Assembly (NCBI GenBank): GCA_900119285.1
Contig: FPIT01000007.1
Coordinates: forward strand, 124,001 to 188,000
Direction: 5' to 3'
DNA: 64,000 nucleotides
DNA from: Prevotellaceae bacterium HUN156
GTDB taxonomy: Bacteria; Bacteroidota; Bacteroidia; Bacteroidales; Bacteroidaceae
Shown here in pieces: positions 54,428-63,650 of this stretch. The position numbers and the translations under genes are program-made. The stretch's first letter is position 1; each line of letters opens with the position of its first letter. Under the pieces are notes generated by a model. That model ran no database searches. It was not told where the DNA came from and worked only from the letters and a program-made list of their open reading frames with translations.

Positions 54428-55049
54428 TCTTAGACATCACCTCGTCAATAAGGCGTAAGCCCTTCTCTGTACAGAGACCGCGCAATGCTATCAAGAAATA
54501 GTTGGAGAAAAGTTCTTCAACCGTATATTTTTGTACCATATTATTGGCTATGACATATTGTACGATAGCATCAAACATATAAGGAATCATCTCATAGTTG
54601 GCGTCAGCTCTGAGAAATCCCTCTTCTACACCTCGATTCATAAATGCCATAAAGTCATCACGAGAATGGGCATTATTTTCCCTCATGCACTCCTCCAACT
54701 TGGGATATTTCATAAGGTCAATATAGAAAGCAGGATTGACTGAATTCACCTCTTCTATCTTCATGCGATATGCTTCAAGAATAATATCCATTACATGATG
54801 ACCTTTTTCAGAATAAGCCTTAAGGGCTAGCTTCTTCCGTGCCTCATATTCCTTAATACTTTCAAAAAGCAAGGTTTCCTTATCTTTGAAGATTTCATAG
54901 AGCGTACGCTTTGATATAACCAAAGCAGAAGCAATATCATCCATCTTCACGGCACGGATTCCATTCTTCGCGAATTCTAAAAGAGCACAATCTATGATTC
55001 GTCCTCTTAAAGAAGCTCTATAAGACGTTGTTTCTTTCAAATCTTGCAT
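54414..55049 (-). CDS. TetR/AcrR-family transcriptional regulator
   Basis: 211 residues. The N-terminal helix-turn-helix (RIIDCALLEFAKNGIRAVKMDDIASALVISKRTLYEIF, about 17-54) is typical of TetR, and the remaining helical domain should bind a ligand. It is not next to an efflux operon, so the regulated genes are unknown; the divergent malic-enzyme gene (114 bases between starts) is the closest candidate. A TAACTTTG -7 box lies at 55076-55069. Confidence 0.85.
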   Translation of the reverse strand: MQDLKETTSYRASLRGRIIDCALLEFAKNGIRAVKMDDIASALVISKRTLYEIFKDKETLLFESIKEYEARKKLALKAYSEKGHHVMDIILEAYRMKIEEVNSVNPAFYIDLMKYPKLEECMRENNAHSRDDFMAFMNRGVEEGFLRADANYEMIPYMFDAIVQYVIANNMVQKYTVEELFSNYFLIALRGLCTEKGLRLIDEVMSKIKTQ

Positions 55050-55068
55050 AAATATTTATTTTATGGTG

Positions 55069-55126
55069 CAAAGTTACTAAAAAGATTAAAAAATGGCATG
55101 TTTTTCCTTAGTTTTTATTACTTTTG
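55069..55126. promoter_or_regulatory. Divergent promoters of the TetR and malic-enzyme genes
   Basis: TAACTTTG on the minus strand (55076-55069) and TACTTTTG on the plus strand (55119-55126). The boxes lie 42 bases apart. Confidence 0.65.
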
Positions 55127-55162
55127 CGGAAGATTATCAGGTAACTGCAAATAAAATCACAA

Positions 55163-57463
55163 ATGGTAAAGATCTCAAAAGAAGCAGCTTTGCTCTATCA
55201 CGAAGCTGGCCGTCCTGGCAAAATTGAAGTAAAGCCTACAAAGGCTTATCGTACACAAACAGACCTCTCACTGGCATATTCGCCTGGTGTAGCCTACCCC
55301 TGTCTGGAAATTCAACAGACTCCTGACGATGCCTACAAATATACCGCAAAAGGTAATTTGGTGGCTGTAATCAGTAATGGTACTGCTGTACTGGGACTGG
55401 GTGATATTGGCGCTATGAGTGGTAAGCCTGTAATGGAAGGAAAAGGACTGCTCTTTAAGATCTATGGAGGTATTGACGTATTTGATATTGAGGTCAACGA
55501 GAAAGACCCAGAGAAATTCTGCGAAGCAGTAGAGCGCATTGCTCCTACCTTCGGAGGTATCAACTTGGAGGATATCAAAGCACCCGAATGTTTCTATATT
55601 GAAGAAAGACTGAAGCGTACACTCGACATTCCTGTAATGCATGACGACCAGCATGGTACAGCTATCATCAGTGCTGCCGGACTGAAGAATGCATTGGAGG
55701 TAATTGGCAAGGACATCAAGAAGGTGCGCATCGTAGTTAATGGCGCTGGTGCTGCAGCTATCTCTTGCACCAAACTATATATGGCCATTGGTGCACAGAA
55801 AGAGAATATCGTCATGCTCGACTCAAAGGGCGTAATTTCTACAAGCCGTGAAGGACTGAACGAGCAGAAGAAATTCTTTGCTACCACACGTACTGACATC
55901 CATACTTTGGAAGAGGCTGTTAAAGACGCTGATGTCTTTGTTGGTCTGTCAAAAGGTAATGTGTTGAGTCAAGATATGGTGAAGAGCATGGCTGCTAATC
56001 CTATCATCTTTGCATTGGCAAATCCTGTACCTGAGATTTCTTATGAGGATGCAATGGCTGCTCGTCCTGATGTGCTGATGTCAACAGGACGTACCGACTA
56101 TCCAAATCAGATTAATAATGTTATCGGTTTCCCCTATATCTTCCGTGGTGCGCTGGATGTACATGCTACAGCCATCAACGAAGAGATGAAACTGGCTGCC
56201 GTATATGCTATTGCTGACTTGGCAAAGCAACCTGTACCAGATGTAGTGAATGATGTCTATAAGGTGAACAATCTTACCTTCGGACGCGACTACTTCATTC
56301 CAAAACCAGTTGACCCACGACTGATTACTGAAGTGAGTGCCGCTGTTGCCAAAGCTGCCATTGAAAGCGGTGTGGCTCGCAAGCCTATTACCGACTGGGA
56401 CGAGTATAAGCGTTCGCTCAGCGTATTGCTTGGTCAAGAGACAAAGCTTACTCAGAAATTATATGCAACGGCTGCTGCTCATCCACAGCGTGTTGTATTT
56501 GCTGAAGCTGTACACCCCACAATGTTGAAGGCTGCCGTACAAGCTAAGGCTGAAGGTATCTGCGACCCCATCCTGCTTGGTAACGACGAGGTTATCACCA
56601 AGATGGCTAAGGAGATGGACCTCTCACTGGAAGGCATCGAGATTGTCAATCTGCGTCACCCTTCAGAACAGGAACGTCGTGAGCGCTATGCTCATATTCT
56701 TGCAGAGAAGCGTCAGCGTGAAGGTTATACTTTCCAAGAGGCCAACGACAAGATGTTTGAGCGCAACTACTTTGGTATGATGATGGTTGAGACAGGAGAT
56801 GCCGATGCCTTCATCACAGGTCTCTACACTAAATATTCAAATACTATCAAGGTTGTCAACGAAGTGATAGGTATTCGTCCTGAGTTCAATCACTTTGGAA
56901 CTATGCACATCATCAACTCACCAAAGGGAACTCTCTATGTTGCTGATACGCTGGTCAACGAAAATCCTGATACAGAGACACTCGTGGATATAGCCAAGTT
57001 GGCATCCAGCAGTGTACGTTTCTTCAACGAGAAACCTGTTATCTCGATGATTAGCCACTCTAACTTCGGTTCATCACAAAGTTCTGGAGCCAAGAAGGTG
57101 CGCAAAGCAGTAGAGATTATGCAGCAGGAATTCCCTGACCTACTCATCGATGGAGAGCTGCAGATAGGCTTTGCCCTCAATCAGGAGCTGCGCGACGAGC
57201 AGTACCCCTTCTCTCGTCTCTTTGGCAATAAGGTCAACACACTCGTATTCCCCAACCTAACGTCAGCACGTTCCAGCTATAAGATGCTGCAGATGCTTGA
57301 TGCAGATGTGGAAATCATTGGCCCGATTCAGATGGGTCTGAACAAGCCCATCCACTTCATCGACTTCGGTGCCTCTGTTCGTGATGTAGTCAACATCGTT
57401 GCTGTAGCAGGCATCGATGCCTACGTCAATAAAATCAAGAACCGCATCAGCGCCAACAAATAA
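55163..57463 (+). CDS. maeB: NADP-dependent malic enzyme fused to phosphotransacetylase-like domain
   Basis: 766 residues, the usual MaeB length. The malic-enzyme domain (about 1-425) shows [21 protein letters not shown], the metal and substrate block [10 protein letters not shown], a Rossmann motif [10 protein letters not shown] and [11 protein letters not shown]. The C-terminal half (about 430-766) is a phosphotransacetylase-like domain (PF01515; [30 protein letters not shown]) that lacks known activity and may sense acyl-CoA. The enzyme decarboxylates malate to pyruvate with NADP. A terminator follows at 57488. Confidence 0.92.
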   Translation: MVKISKEAALLYHEAGRPGKIEVKPTKAYRTQTDLSLAYSPGVAYPCLEIQQTPDDAYKYTAKGNLVAVISNGTAVLGLGDIGAMSGKPVMEGKGLLFKIYGGIDVFDIEVNEKDPEKFCEAVERIAPTFGGINLEDIKAPECFYIEERLKRTLDIPVMHDDQHGTAIISAAGLKNALEVIGKDIKKVRIVVNGAGAAAISCTKLYMAIGAQKENIVMLDSKGVISTSREGLNEQKKFFATTRTDIHTLEEAVKDADVFVGLSKGNVLSQDMVKSMAANPIIFALANPVPEISYEDAMAARPDVLMSTGRTDYPNQINNVIGFPYIFRGALDVHATAINEEMKLAAVYAIADLAKQPVPDVVNDVYKVNNLTFGRDYFIPKPVDPRLITEVSAAVAKAAIESGVARKPITDWDEYKRSLSVLLGQETKLTQKLYATAAAHPQRVVFAEAVHPTMLKAAVQAKAEGICDPILLGNDEVITKMAKEMDLSLEGIEIVNLRHPSEQERRERYAHILAEKRQREGYTFQEANDKMFERNYFGMMMVETGDADAFITGLYTKYSNTIKVVNEVIGIRPEFNHFGTMHIINSPKGTLYVADTLVNENPDTETLVDIAKLASSSVRFFNEKPVISMISHSNFGSSQSSGAKKVRKAVEIMQQEFPDLLIDGELQIGFALNQELRDEQYPFSRLFGNKVNTLVFPNLTSARSSYKMLQMLDADVEIIGPIQMGLNKPIHFIDFGASVRDVVNIVAVAGIDAYVNKIKNRISANK

Positions 57464-57487
57464 GGCGCAACGGCATATAACTACATA

Positions 57488-57524
57488 GCAAGCGAGCTCA
57501 CCATCTGGTGGGCTCGTTGCTTTA
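57488..57524 (+). terminator. Terminator of the malic-enzyme gene
   Basis: A GC-rich stem (57488-57502 with 57507-57520, one bulged base) then a short T run. It lies 24 bases after the maeB stop. Confidence 0.8.
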
Positions 57525-57531
57525 TAAAACC

Positions 57532-57929
57532 AATACAGCTGTATTACTGAAATTCTCATTAAGAAATCCTATATTCTTATAAATGTTTTCTCAAAAACTA
57601 TTAACCTTCTACCATAACACCCTTCAAGCCACGATACACAGGGCGTTTCAGGCATGTTAATAGTTTGCCAACTATTAACCTACATCTACTAAACTTGCAC
57701 TTCATTTTATTACGACCACAGATTGCACGGATTTTTCAGATTTTTTGGGGGTCACTTCAATATGTAGGTTAGAAGTATGTTAATAGTTGGCAAACTATTA
57801 ACATGGCTCAATCCCTTTGTACATCGACATTTGAGGCCTGTCATGTTAATAGGTTAATAGTTTTTGGGAAAACATTTATAAGAATATAGCCTTCCTTTAT
57901 GAGTTTATGAAAAATACAGCTGATACAGC
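57532..57929. repeat. 0.4 kb imperfect palindrome in a gene-free stretch
   Basis: Nearly the whole segment folds back on itself. AATACAGCTGTATT at 57532 mirrors the end near 57929; the outer arm 57566-57608 mirrors 57847-57892. GTTAATAGTTTGCC.. at 57656-57679 is the exact reverse complement of 57779-57802, and the flanks between are similar but diverged. The tip is near 57729. No ORF or transposase is inside. It may be a MITE-like relic or a very long hairpin RNA. Confidence 0.65.
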
Positions 57930-58447
57930 TCTGAGTACAGCTAACTCAGCGCTAAGATAGCTGTATTTGCACTCCAATAGTGCCACTTTAAGAGATTAAT
58001 AGTTATTGTTTTGAGCTCCAATAATTATTGTATTGCGATGCAAAAGTGCCTCTTTCGTGAACCCTCGATTCTGAATGCAGGCTACATCCGAATAGTTTGC
58101 AGCCTGAATTCTATGAGTTTGAACGCATAATTCGATGCGAATAATGCCGTCAAACTATTTTAGGTTTCATTTCGACATGATAGCTGTTTTTTCTTTCCAC
58201 TTCGGAAAACTATGTTTTAGTTATCCGAAAACAGTGTTTTCCTTACGGGAAACCATCGGTTTCCAACGTGGAAACCGATGGTTTCTTCCCCAGAAACCGC
58301 ACTTCCAGACGATTCCTTCTATTCCATATTACACAAAAAGAACCATCCCTTTTGTGTACATTTAAAATGAATTATCCATCACCTCTTTATTCTTGTGTGC
58401 AATAGCCTTTTTTCGTTTTTTTCTTTTGGGGGTGTTTAGAATAGGTT
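57930..58447. other. Gene-free spacer with hairpin-forming repeats
   Basis: About 0.5 kb without a believable gene. It contains short inverted motifs, GGAAAAC/GTTTTCC pairs near 58204-58242, and a perfect 16-bp hairpin (58249-58264 with 58270-58285, 5-base loop). The only ORF (76 codons, 58135-58365) runs through these repeats and looks non-coding. No promoter for the downstream gene is expected here because that gene is on the minus strand. Confidence 0.55.
58249..58285. repeat. Perfect 16-bp hairpin
   Basis: GAAACCATCGGTTTCC at 58249-58264 is repeated inverted at 58270-58285 around AACGT. The downstream stretch is not T-rich, so a terminator is unlikely. Confidence 0.75.
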
Positions 58448-59476
58448 TTATTTATATACTTTTACTAGTTCCATCTTAAAAATTAGCATAGAGTACGGTT
58501 TTATATCTGAACCCTGCTGACGTTCACCATAAGCCAGTTCTTGGGGAATATATACCTCCCAAATAGAGCCTTCTGGCATATGAATCAGTACTTCCGTCCA
58601 ACCAGGAATAACCTGATTAGCACGGAAGTCTGTAGGCTGACCACGTCTGTAACTACTGTCGAAGACATTGCCGTCCAGAGTACGTCCCTCATAGTGTACC
58701 TTTACGCGAGAGGTATCCTTAGGTATTGCACCTTTACCTACTTTCAACACCTTGTACTGAACACCACTAGGCAGAGTAACAACCCCCTCCTTCTTGGCAT
58801 TTTTAGCTAGAAAGTCTTCACCTGCTTTCTTATATGAGCCATATAATGCGTCCCATTTCTCGGCTTTCTTTTTGGCAAAAGTTTCATATATGCTAGCGAC
58901 AAGTTGTTTTAGTTCTTCCTCAGGAACGTTTACTTTCAAATCTGTTTCTTGAAAATTCTTATCGAAACTCATCGTTAACTCATTAACCTTGCTAGCAAAT
59001 GTCAATAACGATCCCTTAGGCTCTTTTGCCAAAGAAACTAATGAATTCATATCTCCGAACATGGCTAGGAAAGTTTTTTGGGTTTCTTCATATTTTTTAG
59101 GAGCATCATCCATTGTCCTTAAATCTTCTTTAACAACATTTGAGAGACTATCTATTATATCGAAATATCCTTCAAACTTATAGCGTCTCATTTTATATGA
59201 TATTGCTTCACTAAAATCTGAACAATTATGTTCCTTACCATATTCATCTTTTACAGATACACTACCCTCGATGGCCCCTTGCCAAACCTTGTGATACTCA
59301 CTTAAGATATCAGAGGAGAGGGCTACTACCGCATAAGCGTTAATTTTCGCATCTTTAGCAGTTGCTTCGTAGTCTACCTTCTTAAAAGATAATCTCGTAA
59401 TTATAAATACAACAAGACCTATCAGAATAACTCCAAATAAATAAAACAAATGTTTTTTCTCAATAGTAATTGTCAT
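58448..59476 (-). CDS. FKBP-type peptidyl-prolyl isomerase, membrane anchored
   Basis: 342 residues. One N-terminal membrane helix (about 9-28) is followed by a helical domain of about 200 residues with no family I can name. The FKBP domain (PF00254) occupies about 232-342: VKVHYEGRTLDGNVFDSSYRRG, VIPGWTEVLIHMPEGSIWEVYIP, LAYGERQQG and MLIFKMELV. It should speed proline isomerisation of envelope proteins on the outer face of the membrane. It stands alone. Confidence 0.88.
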   Translation of the reverse strand: MTITIEKKHLFYLFGVILIGLVVFIITRLSFKKVDYEATAKDAKINAYAVVALSSDILSEYHKVWQGAIEGSVSVKDEYGKEHNCSDFSEAISYKMRRYKFEGYFDIIDSLSNVVKEDLRTMDDAPKKYEETQKTFLAMFGDMNSLVSLAKEPKGSLLTFASKVNELTMSFDKNFQETDLKVNVPEEELKQLVASIYETFAKKKAEKWDALYGSYKKAGEDFLAKNAKKEGVVTLPSGVQYKVLKVGKGAIPKDTSRVKVHYEGRTLDGNVFDSSYRRGQPTDFRANQVIPGWTEVLIHMPEGSIWEVYIPQELAYGERQQGSDIKPYSMLIFKMELVKVYK

Positions 59477-59551
59477 AGCTATGCATTTTTAGTTTAACTC
59501 TTGTTTTTAATGGGGAAAGATGTTAATCTTTTTAGAGTAAGAAAATCATGT

Positions 59552-59752
59552 TTACACATCCAGCTCTTGCAATAAGTCTGCAAGGATATACTGGTCGCTC
59601 TGTAATTGCAGTCCACTATCGGGATTGGACAATAGAGCATAGGTGTGTGAGTTGTAGAGAATGTCGAGGGCACGCTCTACATCTATATTGAGATGGTCTG
59701 CGAGCATGGCAACTATGCGTCCCGTCTTTCGCCATAATACCTGGTCTCTCAT
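59552..59752 (-). CDS. DUF3791-like small protein, second copy in the module
   Basis: 66 residues from MRDQVLWRKTG; its ATG overlaps the stop of the DUF3990 gene (ATGA at 59749-59752). The pattern RALDILYNSHTYALL..SGLQLQSDQYILADLL fits DUF3791-type helical mini-proteins. Such proteins sit beside DUF3990 genes and may be antitoxins, but that is inference. It is the last gene of the module. Confidence 0.65.
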   Translation of the reverse strand: MRDQVLWRKTGRIVAMLADHLNIDVERALDILYNSHTYALLSNPDSGLQLQSDQYILADLLQELDV

Positions 59753-60258
59753 TTCTGACCTCCTTTCTCTTCTACCATTTCGGTGGTAACAAAACGTAGG
59801 CATTTGTCAACAATGGCCTGATTGCTGATGCACATCTGATGGGTAGGCTTTGCGAAACGTAACTGACCAATGGCTTGCTCAGCAGTGATACGACCAGAGT
59901 AATAGTCCTCAACGGTATCAATAACCTGATCGTTGGCTACTCCGCCTTCAATAATATCATATCCCTTCCAAGGCTCCTCGCCACGACGACTGCTGACAAT
60001 GAAATTAAGCCATGACTGGTCGTATTGCTCAAAACGAAGGCGCTTAGAATCAGAGGATAAGAGAGATTCATCAAACTCATAGACTGAGAGCGTGGGAGTG
60101 TCAACAGCACGAATTACGCAGACACGACGAGCCCATCGTTCAGCTTGTTCACGAAGATTGGTGACGTAGAACCCAGGACCGAAATCCAGTTCACGACGAC
60201 CAACTCCCGTTAAAGGTGATTCAACGGCAGTATATGAGCCATGATAGAGTGTTGTCAT
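59749..60258 (-). CDS. DUF3990-family protein (ADP-ribosyltransferase-like fold)
   Basis: 169 residues from MTTLYHGSYTAVE. The ordered motifs YHGS (His6), LDFGPGFYVT (Tyr31) and a QxAxRWA stretch match DUF3990 (PF13151), a family related to diphtheria-toxin-class ADP-ribosyltransferases with an H-Y-[E/Q] triad. The third residue would be Gln141 or Gln147 (THQMCISNQAI), where I expect Glu in some relatives. Both flanking small genes overlap it by four bases. A toxin or protein-modifying role is inferred from the fold and arrangement. Confidence 0.75.
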   Translation of the reverse strand: MTTLYHGSYTAVESPLTGVGRRELDFGPGFYVTNLREQAERWARRVCVIRAVDTPTLSVYEFDESLLSSDSKRLRFEQYDQSWLNFIVSSRRGEEPWKGYDIIEGGVANDQVIDTVEDYYSGRITAEQAIGQLRFAKPTHQMCISNQAIVDKCLRFVTTEMVEEKGGQK

Positions 60259-60491
60259 TTTTGGCCTCCTTCCTTTGCTTCCCAGTTCTTCAGAGCTTCT
60301 TGCACGTTCCACACCACACCATCAATACTCTCGGCATGCAGCGTATCATAGCAGTCCAACAACAGACGGCGCACCAGACCATACGACTTCAAACGATTGA
60401 ATAGTTCTGTAGTAGAGATACCCATGCGTTGTGCCGTAGCCCCGATAGCCAGCGTAACAAATTGAGTTTGTGGAACGGTCGTTGTAATCAT
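60255..60491 (-). CDS. DUF3791-like small protein, first copy in the module
   Basis: 78 residues. The helical pattern VTLAIGATAQRMGISTTELFNRLKSYGL..LLLDCYDTLHAESIDGVVWNVQEAL fits DUF3791 (PF12668). It is first in a three-gene unit with four-base overlaps, behind a TATCTTTG -7 box at 60532-60525. The order small gene, DUF3990 gene, small gene is typical of toxin-antitoxin units in having a small likely regulator first. Confidence 0.7.
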   Translation of the reverse strand: MITTTVPQTQFVTLAIGATAQRMGISTTELFNRLKSYGLVRRLLLDCYDTLHAESIDGVVWNVQEALKNWEAKEGGQK

Positions 60492-60524
60492 TGTTTTAAT
60501 GTTCTATGAGTTCTTATTTATCTG

Positions 60525-60532
60525 CAAAGATA
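60525..60532 (-). promoter_or_regulatory. -7 box of the DUF3791-DUF3990-DUF3791 unit
   Basis: TATCTTTG on the minus strand, 33 bases before the first ATG. No convincing -33 box and no operator-like inverted repeat were noticed. Confidence 0.7.
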
Positions 60533-60599
60533 CAAAACTATTTAGAAACAAAAAAGAAATCTGCGAATAATTTGCGGAGTCAGATTCGCATTTAATCAA

Positions 60600-60755
60600 T
60601 TACTCCTTCCACCAAGAACCCTTGGTGCGGCATATAGACTGAACGACGCAGTTCATGGATTTACATTCGGCAACAGAGATGGTGTCATCGACACGGCGAT
60701 AGGCATATTGCCAAGGGGTGACAATCAGTAGTTTGTTGGCAAGGCAAAGGTCCAT
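60600..60755 (-). CDS. Small ORF of unknown function (51 aa)
   Basis: A 51-codon frame reading MDLCLANKLLIVTPWQYAYRRV... to ..TKGSWWKE, immediately upstream of the DUF3990 unit. It has Trp- and Cys-rich, protein-like content, but no promoter or upstream Met other than this one, and the frame is open well upstream. It could be a gene fragment. I cannot name a family. Confidence 0.35.
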   Translation of the reverse strand: MDLCLANKLLIVTPWQYAYRRVDDTISVAECKSMNCVVQSICRTKGSWWKE

Positions 60756-60827
60756 ACGGCGCTCTGAAGGATGATAGAGGGATAATATGCTTATCAGTCT
60801 TATTGTGTTCCATCCTGTATAAATACC

Positions 60828-61829
60828 CTATTCATTCATCGCTCCGCAATGGGGACAGGCGCCTTTTTGCTTCAGTTTTGCTCCACACTGTCCACAACGA
60901 TAGTGATAATGTGGATGGCGATGATAGCACCAGAAAGCAAAAGCGATATATGCTATCAAAATCAGATAGCCTATATAATATAAGGTGAAGATACTGAATA
61001 CGACATAATTGACAGCACAAACGGCTACCAGTCCTGAAAGGTAGAGCAAGGCATCGAAAGATGATAACTGATGGAGTGCATCATCAACAGCAGCAACAGC
61101 AACAATGATAATAGCCCATACGGATGCGACAAACAATCCCAGATGGAAAGGTAGAGCAAAGGGATTGAGTGATGGATGAAAATAGTAATGACGCCATGAC
61201 TCGGCACCAAACATCTGAATGGAAGCATAGAGCGTGGCTGACACTGCTATCAACAAACATAAGGCTGTAGGATAGAAAGAGTCTATGTCGTTAAAATGAA
61301 CGATATAGGCACGACGACGGAATAGTTTGCGCATTGCATAAGCACCACATACCAACACACAAAGTGCCATAAACACCAATAAGTGGGTATCAGAGAAGAG
61401 GTCGATAAACTGTGAGATAGGATCATCGGGAGAAACGCCTTGCAGTAAATCACTCTCACGAATCCATCCTTGCGTAATCTGGTCGCGAGCAACCTTCACC
61501 CATACAGAGTCAATGCTATCAGTAGGAACCATGCGGATATCAGCCACCACGACTCGCTCTCCTCTGACAACATAAAGCGTATCGAAAGCCATATCTGGCA
61601 GTGCATCAGCAAGTGGGAGCTGACGTGCAGTCACCATGAAGTTATAATTCTGTGTATAATGGTGTGTCGTGGAGAAAGAGATGGAGTCAATCTGCTGTTC
61701 TGTCAGATCCCAGGCATCTGGAGTCTGCTGTCCATGGTTATAGCAGGAAAGAAGCATAAAGGTAAAAAGGTATAAGGGTAAAATGCGTTTACCCCATCCT
61801 ATTGCCTTTATCATTGTATTGCGAAACAT
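60828..61829 (-). CDS. Zinc-ribbon membrane lipoprotein with SH3-like N-terminal domain
   Basis: 333 residues; the start could also be the second Met (61814). A signal-type N terminus ends in a lipobox (FMLLSC, Cys about 29). An extracytoplasmic SH3-like segment follows (about 85-130: YVVRGERVVVADIR..WVKVARDQITQGWIRESDLL), then five or so membrane helices, and a C-terminal zinc ribbon (CGQCGAKLKQKGACPHCGA). Its function is unknown. It begins 24 bases after the U32 peptidase stop, so it is likely in the metA-U32 operon. Confidence 0.7.
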   Translation of the reverse strand: MFRNTMIKAIGWGKRILPLYLFTFMLLSCYNHGQQTPDAWDLTEQQIDSISFSTTHHYTQNYNFMVTARQLPLADALPDMAFDTLYVVRGERVVVADIRMVPTDSIDSVWVKVARDQITQGWIRESDLLQGVSPDDPISQFIDLFSDTHLLVFMALCVLVCGAYAMRKLFRRRAYIVHFNDIDSFYPTALCLLIAVSATLYASIQMFGAESWRHYYFHPSLNPFALPFHLGLFVASVWAIIIVAVAAVDDALHQLSSFDALLYLSGLVAVCAVNYVVFSIFTLYYIGYLILIAYIAFAFWCYHRHPHYHYRCGQCGAKLKQKGACPHCGAMNE

Positions 61830-61853
61830 CTCTTACCTCTTTACTATTTTACT

Positions 61854-63647
61854 CTATTTTTCCCAGACATTCATCTGGCAGTGTTTACAATCAAACTCCA
61901 AACGGAAAGTACGACCATCGCCTAAACGTAAAGAAAGTGGTTCTTTCCATTGTGGTTTACGACCACCATTCTTCACACAATAACCCAAAGCATAGCGCAG
62001 GCAATGGCGACACTGCATAAGTGGACCATTAGCAGGTTTCAACTCATAAGCCGTTAGCGACTTAGCACCATAGAACTGCTGCGCCTGCTGATTGGAGATA
62101 TTATATAGATAAGGATAATCGTAGAGAGGAGCAGATTCGTGAGAACCAGTATAGCCAATCTCTTCTGTTGCAGTAGAATTTCTCTTGATACCAGTTATCT
62201 GTTCTACCCACTGGCGACGCATATCTGCCAAAACGCTACTTGGGATAAACCAATTAAAATCTTCTGCAAGTTCTACCCCACTACACTCATAAGGAGTACC
62301 ACCCAGTTTGGATAACTGGCGAATAATATTCTCGCGTGGCGACTTCTCTGCAGCCTGATGCTCACAAGTGATTTCTATCGTGACATCTAATGCTGTCAAT
62401 GAGAATCCATTGGCAGTTTCTTTCAAAGAAAAAGTCATAGGAATCTTACGAACGCTGCTTTGACGAGCTAGTTGGCGCTCGAATTCCATATCATTGTTAC
62501 GATAAAGTGCAAGACCTGGACGCAGATTCTTTGGCATCTGTTGAGGGAACAAACGGTTCCCCTCCGCACGATTAACACGGAAGCCTTCCAACTCGCCATC
62601 ACGATTAATAAAGCATAAACCGTCGCCATTGGCAAAGGCTGCTGTACCAGCTACATTGAATGAGTCGCGACGCAACTCTTTCACAGTTCCCACAAACTCA
62701 CCCATTGCCTTAGGTGTATCAGGCGAGAAAATATCAGGCTGACGACCATGAAGGAAATAGGTGGTGAAGCCACGATTGAACGTCTTCTTCAGATTAGGCG
62801 TAAAGGAATAGGTGCAATGACCTTGTGATGCACGACAGTATTCCTGCGGATGTTTGGCAATGATGGCATCCAGCTGCTGACTATAGGCTGCCACCACATT
62901 CTTCACATAGGTAATATCCTTGAGACGTCCTTCTATCTTAAACGAACAAGCACCTGCTTGTATCAATTCTTCCAGATGTGCATACTGGTTTAAGTCTTTC
63001 AACGACAAGAGATAACGCTGATGTTCTATCTCATTTCCATCAGCATCAAGCAAGTCATACTTCATGCGACAAATCTGAGCACAAGCACCACGATTGGCAG
63101 AGCGTCCGAACAAGCACTGAGAAGCATAACACTGTCCACTATAGCTAACGCACAAGGCTCCATGGACAAATACTTCTAACTCTACATCGGGTACTTGTTG
63201 ATGGATTGCGCTAATCTCATCAACAGACAATTCACGAGCTAAGACTATACGACGGAATCCTAATGAGCGTAACCACTTCACCTTCTCAACAGTACGATTA
63301 TCAGTCTGCGTAGAAGCATGGAGCGCAATGGGTGGCAACTTCATTTTAAGGAGCCCCATATCCTGCACCAGAATAGCATCTACCCCAGCCTCTTTGAGTT
63401 GTTCAATCAGCTGACGGGTGGCCTCTAGTTCATTATCAAATATGATAGTGTTTACTGTTACATAGACTTTTACCCCATACTGATGAGCATATTCGCATAG
63501 TTGGCGAATATCGTCTACACTATTGCCTGCAGCAACACGAGCGCCAAAACGGGCAGCACCAATATAAACGGCATCGGCACCATGATCAACGGCAGCAATA
63601 CCACATTCCAGATTTTTGGCAGGAGCTAATAGTTCAAGTGACCTCAT
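61854..63647 (-). CDS. U32-family peptidase/RNA-hydroxylation-type protein
   Basis: 597 residues. The U32 signature EVFVHGALCVSYSGQCYAS (about 152-170) with the CAQICR Cys group is complete, as in YegQ/RlhA/TrhP-type proteins. These are involved in tRNA or rRNA hydroxylation rather than proven proteolysis. The N-terminal (beta/alpha) barrel (LELLAPAKNLECGIAAVDHGADAVYIGA) and a long C-terminal region with CRHCLRYALGYC are present. It lies 3 bases after the metA stop, so it is probably co-transcribed. Confidence 0.88.
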   Translation of the reverse strand: MRSLELLAPAKNLECGIAAVDHGADAVYIGAARFGARVAAGNSVDDIRQLCEYAHQYGVKVYVTVNTIIFDNELEATRQLIEQLKEAGVDAILVQDMGLLKMKLPPIALHASTQTDNRTVEKVKWLRSLGFRRIVLARELSVDEISAIHQQVPDVELEVFVHGALCVSYSGQCYASQCLFGRSANRGACAQICRMKYDLLDADGNEIEHQRYLLSLKDLNQYAHLEELIQAGACSFKIEGRLKDITYVKNVVAAYSQQLDAIIAKHPQEYCRASQGHCTYSFTPNLKKTFNRGFTTYFLHGRQPDIFSPDTPKAMGEFVGTVKELRRDSFNVAGTAAFANGDGLCFINRDGELEGFRVNRAEGNRLFPQQMPKNLRPGLALYRNNDMEFERQLARQSSVRKIPMTFSLKETANGFSLTALDVTIEITCEHQAAEKSPRENIIRQLSKLGGTPYECSGVELAEDFNWFIPSSVLADMRRQWVEQITGIKRNSTATEEIGYTGSHESAPLYDYPYLYNISNQQAQQFYGAKSLTAYELKPANGPLMQCRHCLRYALGYCVKNGGRKPQWKEPLSLRLGDGRTFRLEFDCKHCQMNVWEK

Positions 63648-63650
63648 CCG

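Noticed and set aside
57532..57929. Riboswitch or tRNA-like structure
   Set aside because: No gene follows in a regulated position and no tRNA arms or known aptamer cores were seen; the long symmetrical arms argue for a palindrome.
58135..58365. 76-codon ORF in the 1 kb spacer
   Set aside because: It runs straight through the GGAAAC/GTTTCC hairpins, has repeat-driven Phe-rich composition, no promoter and no recognisable motif.
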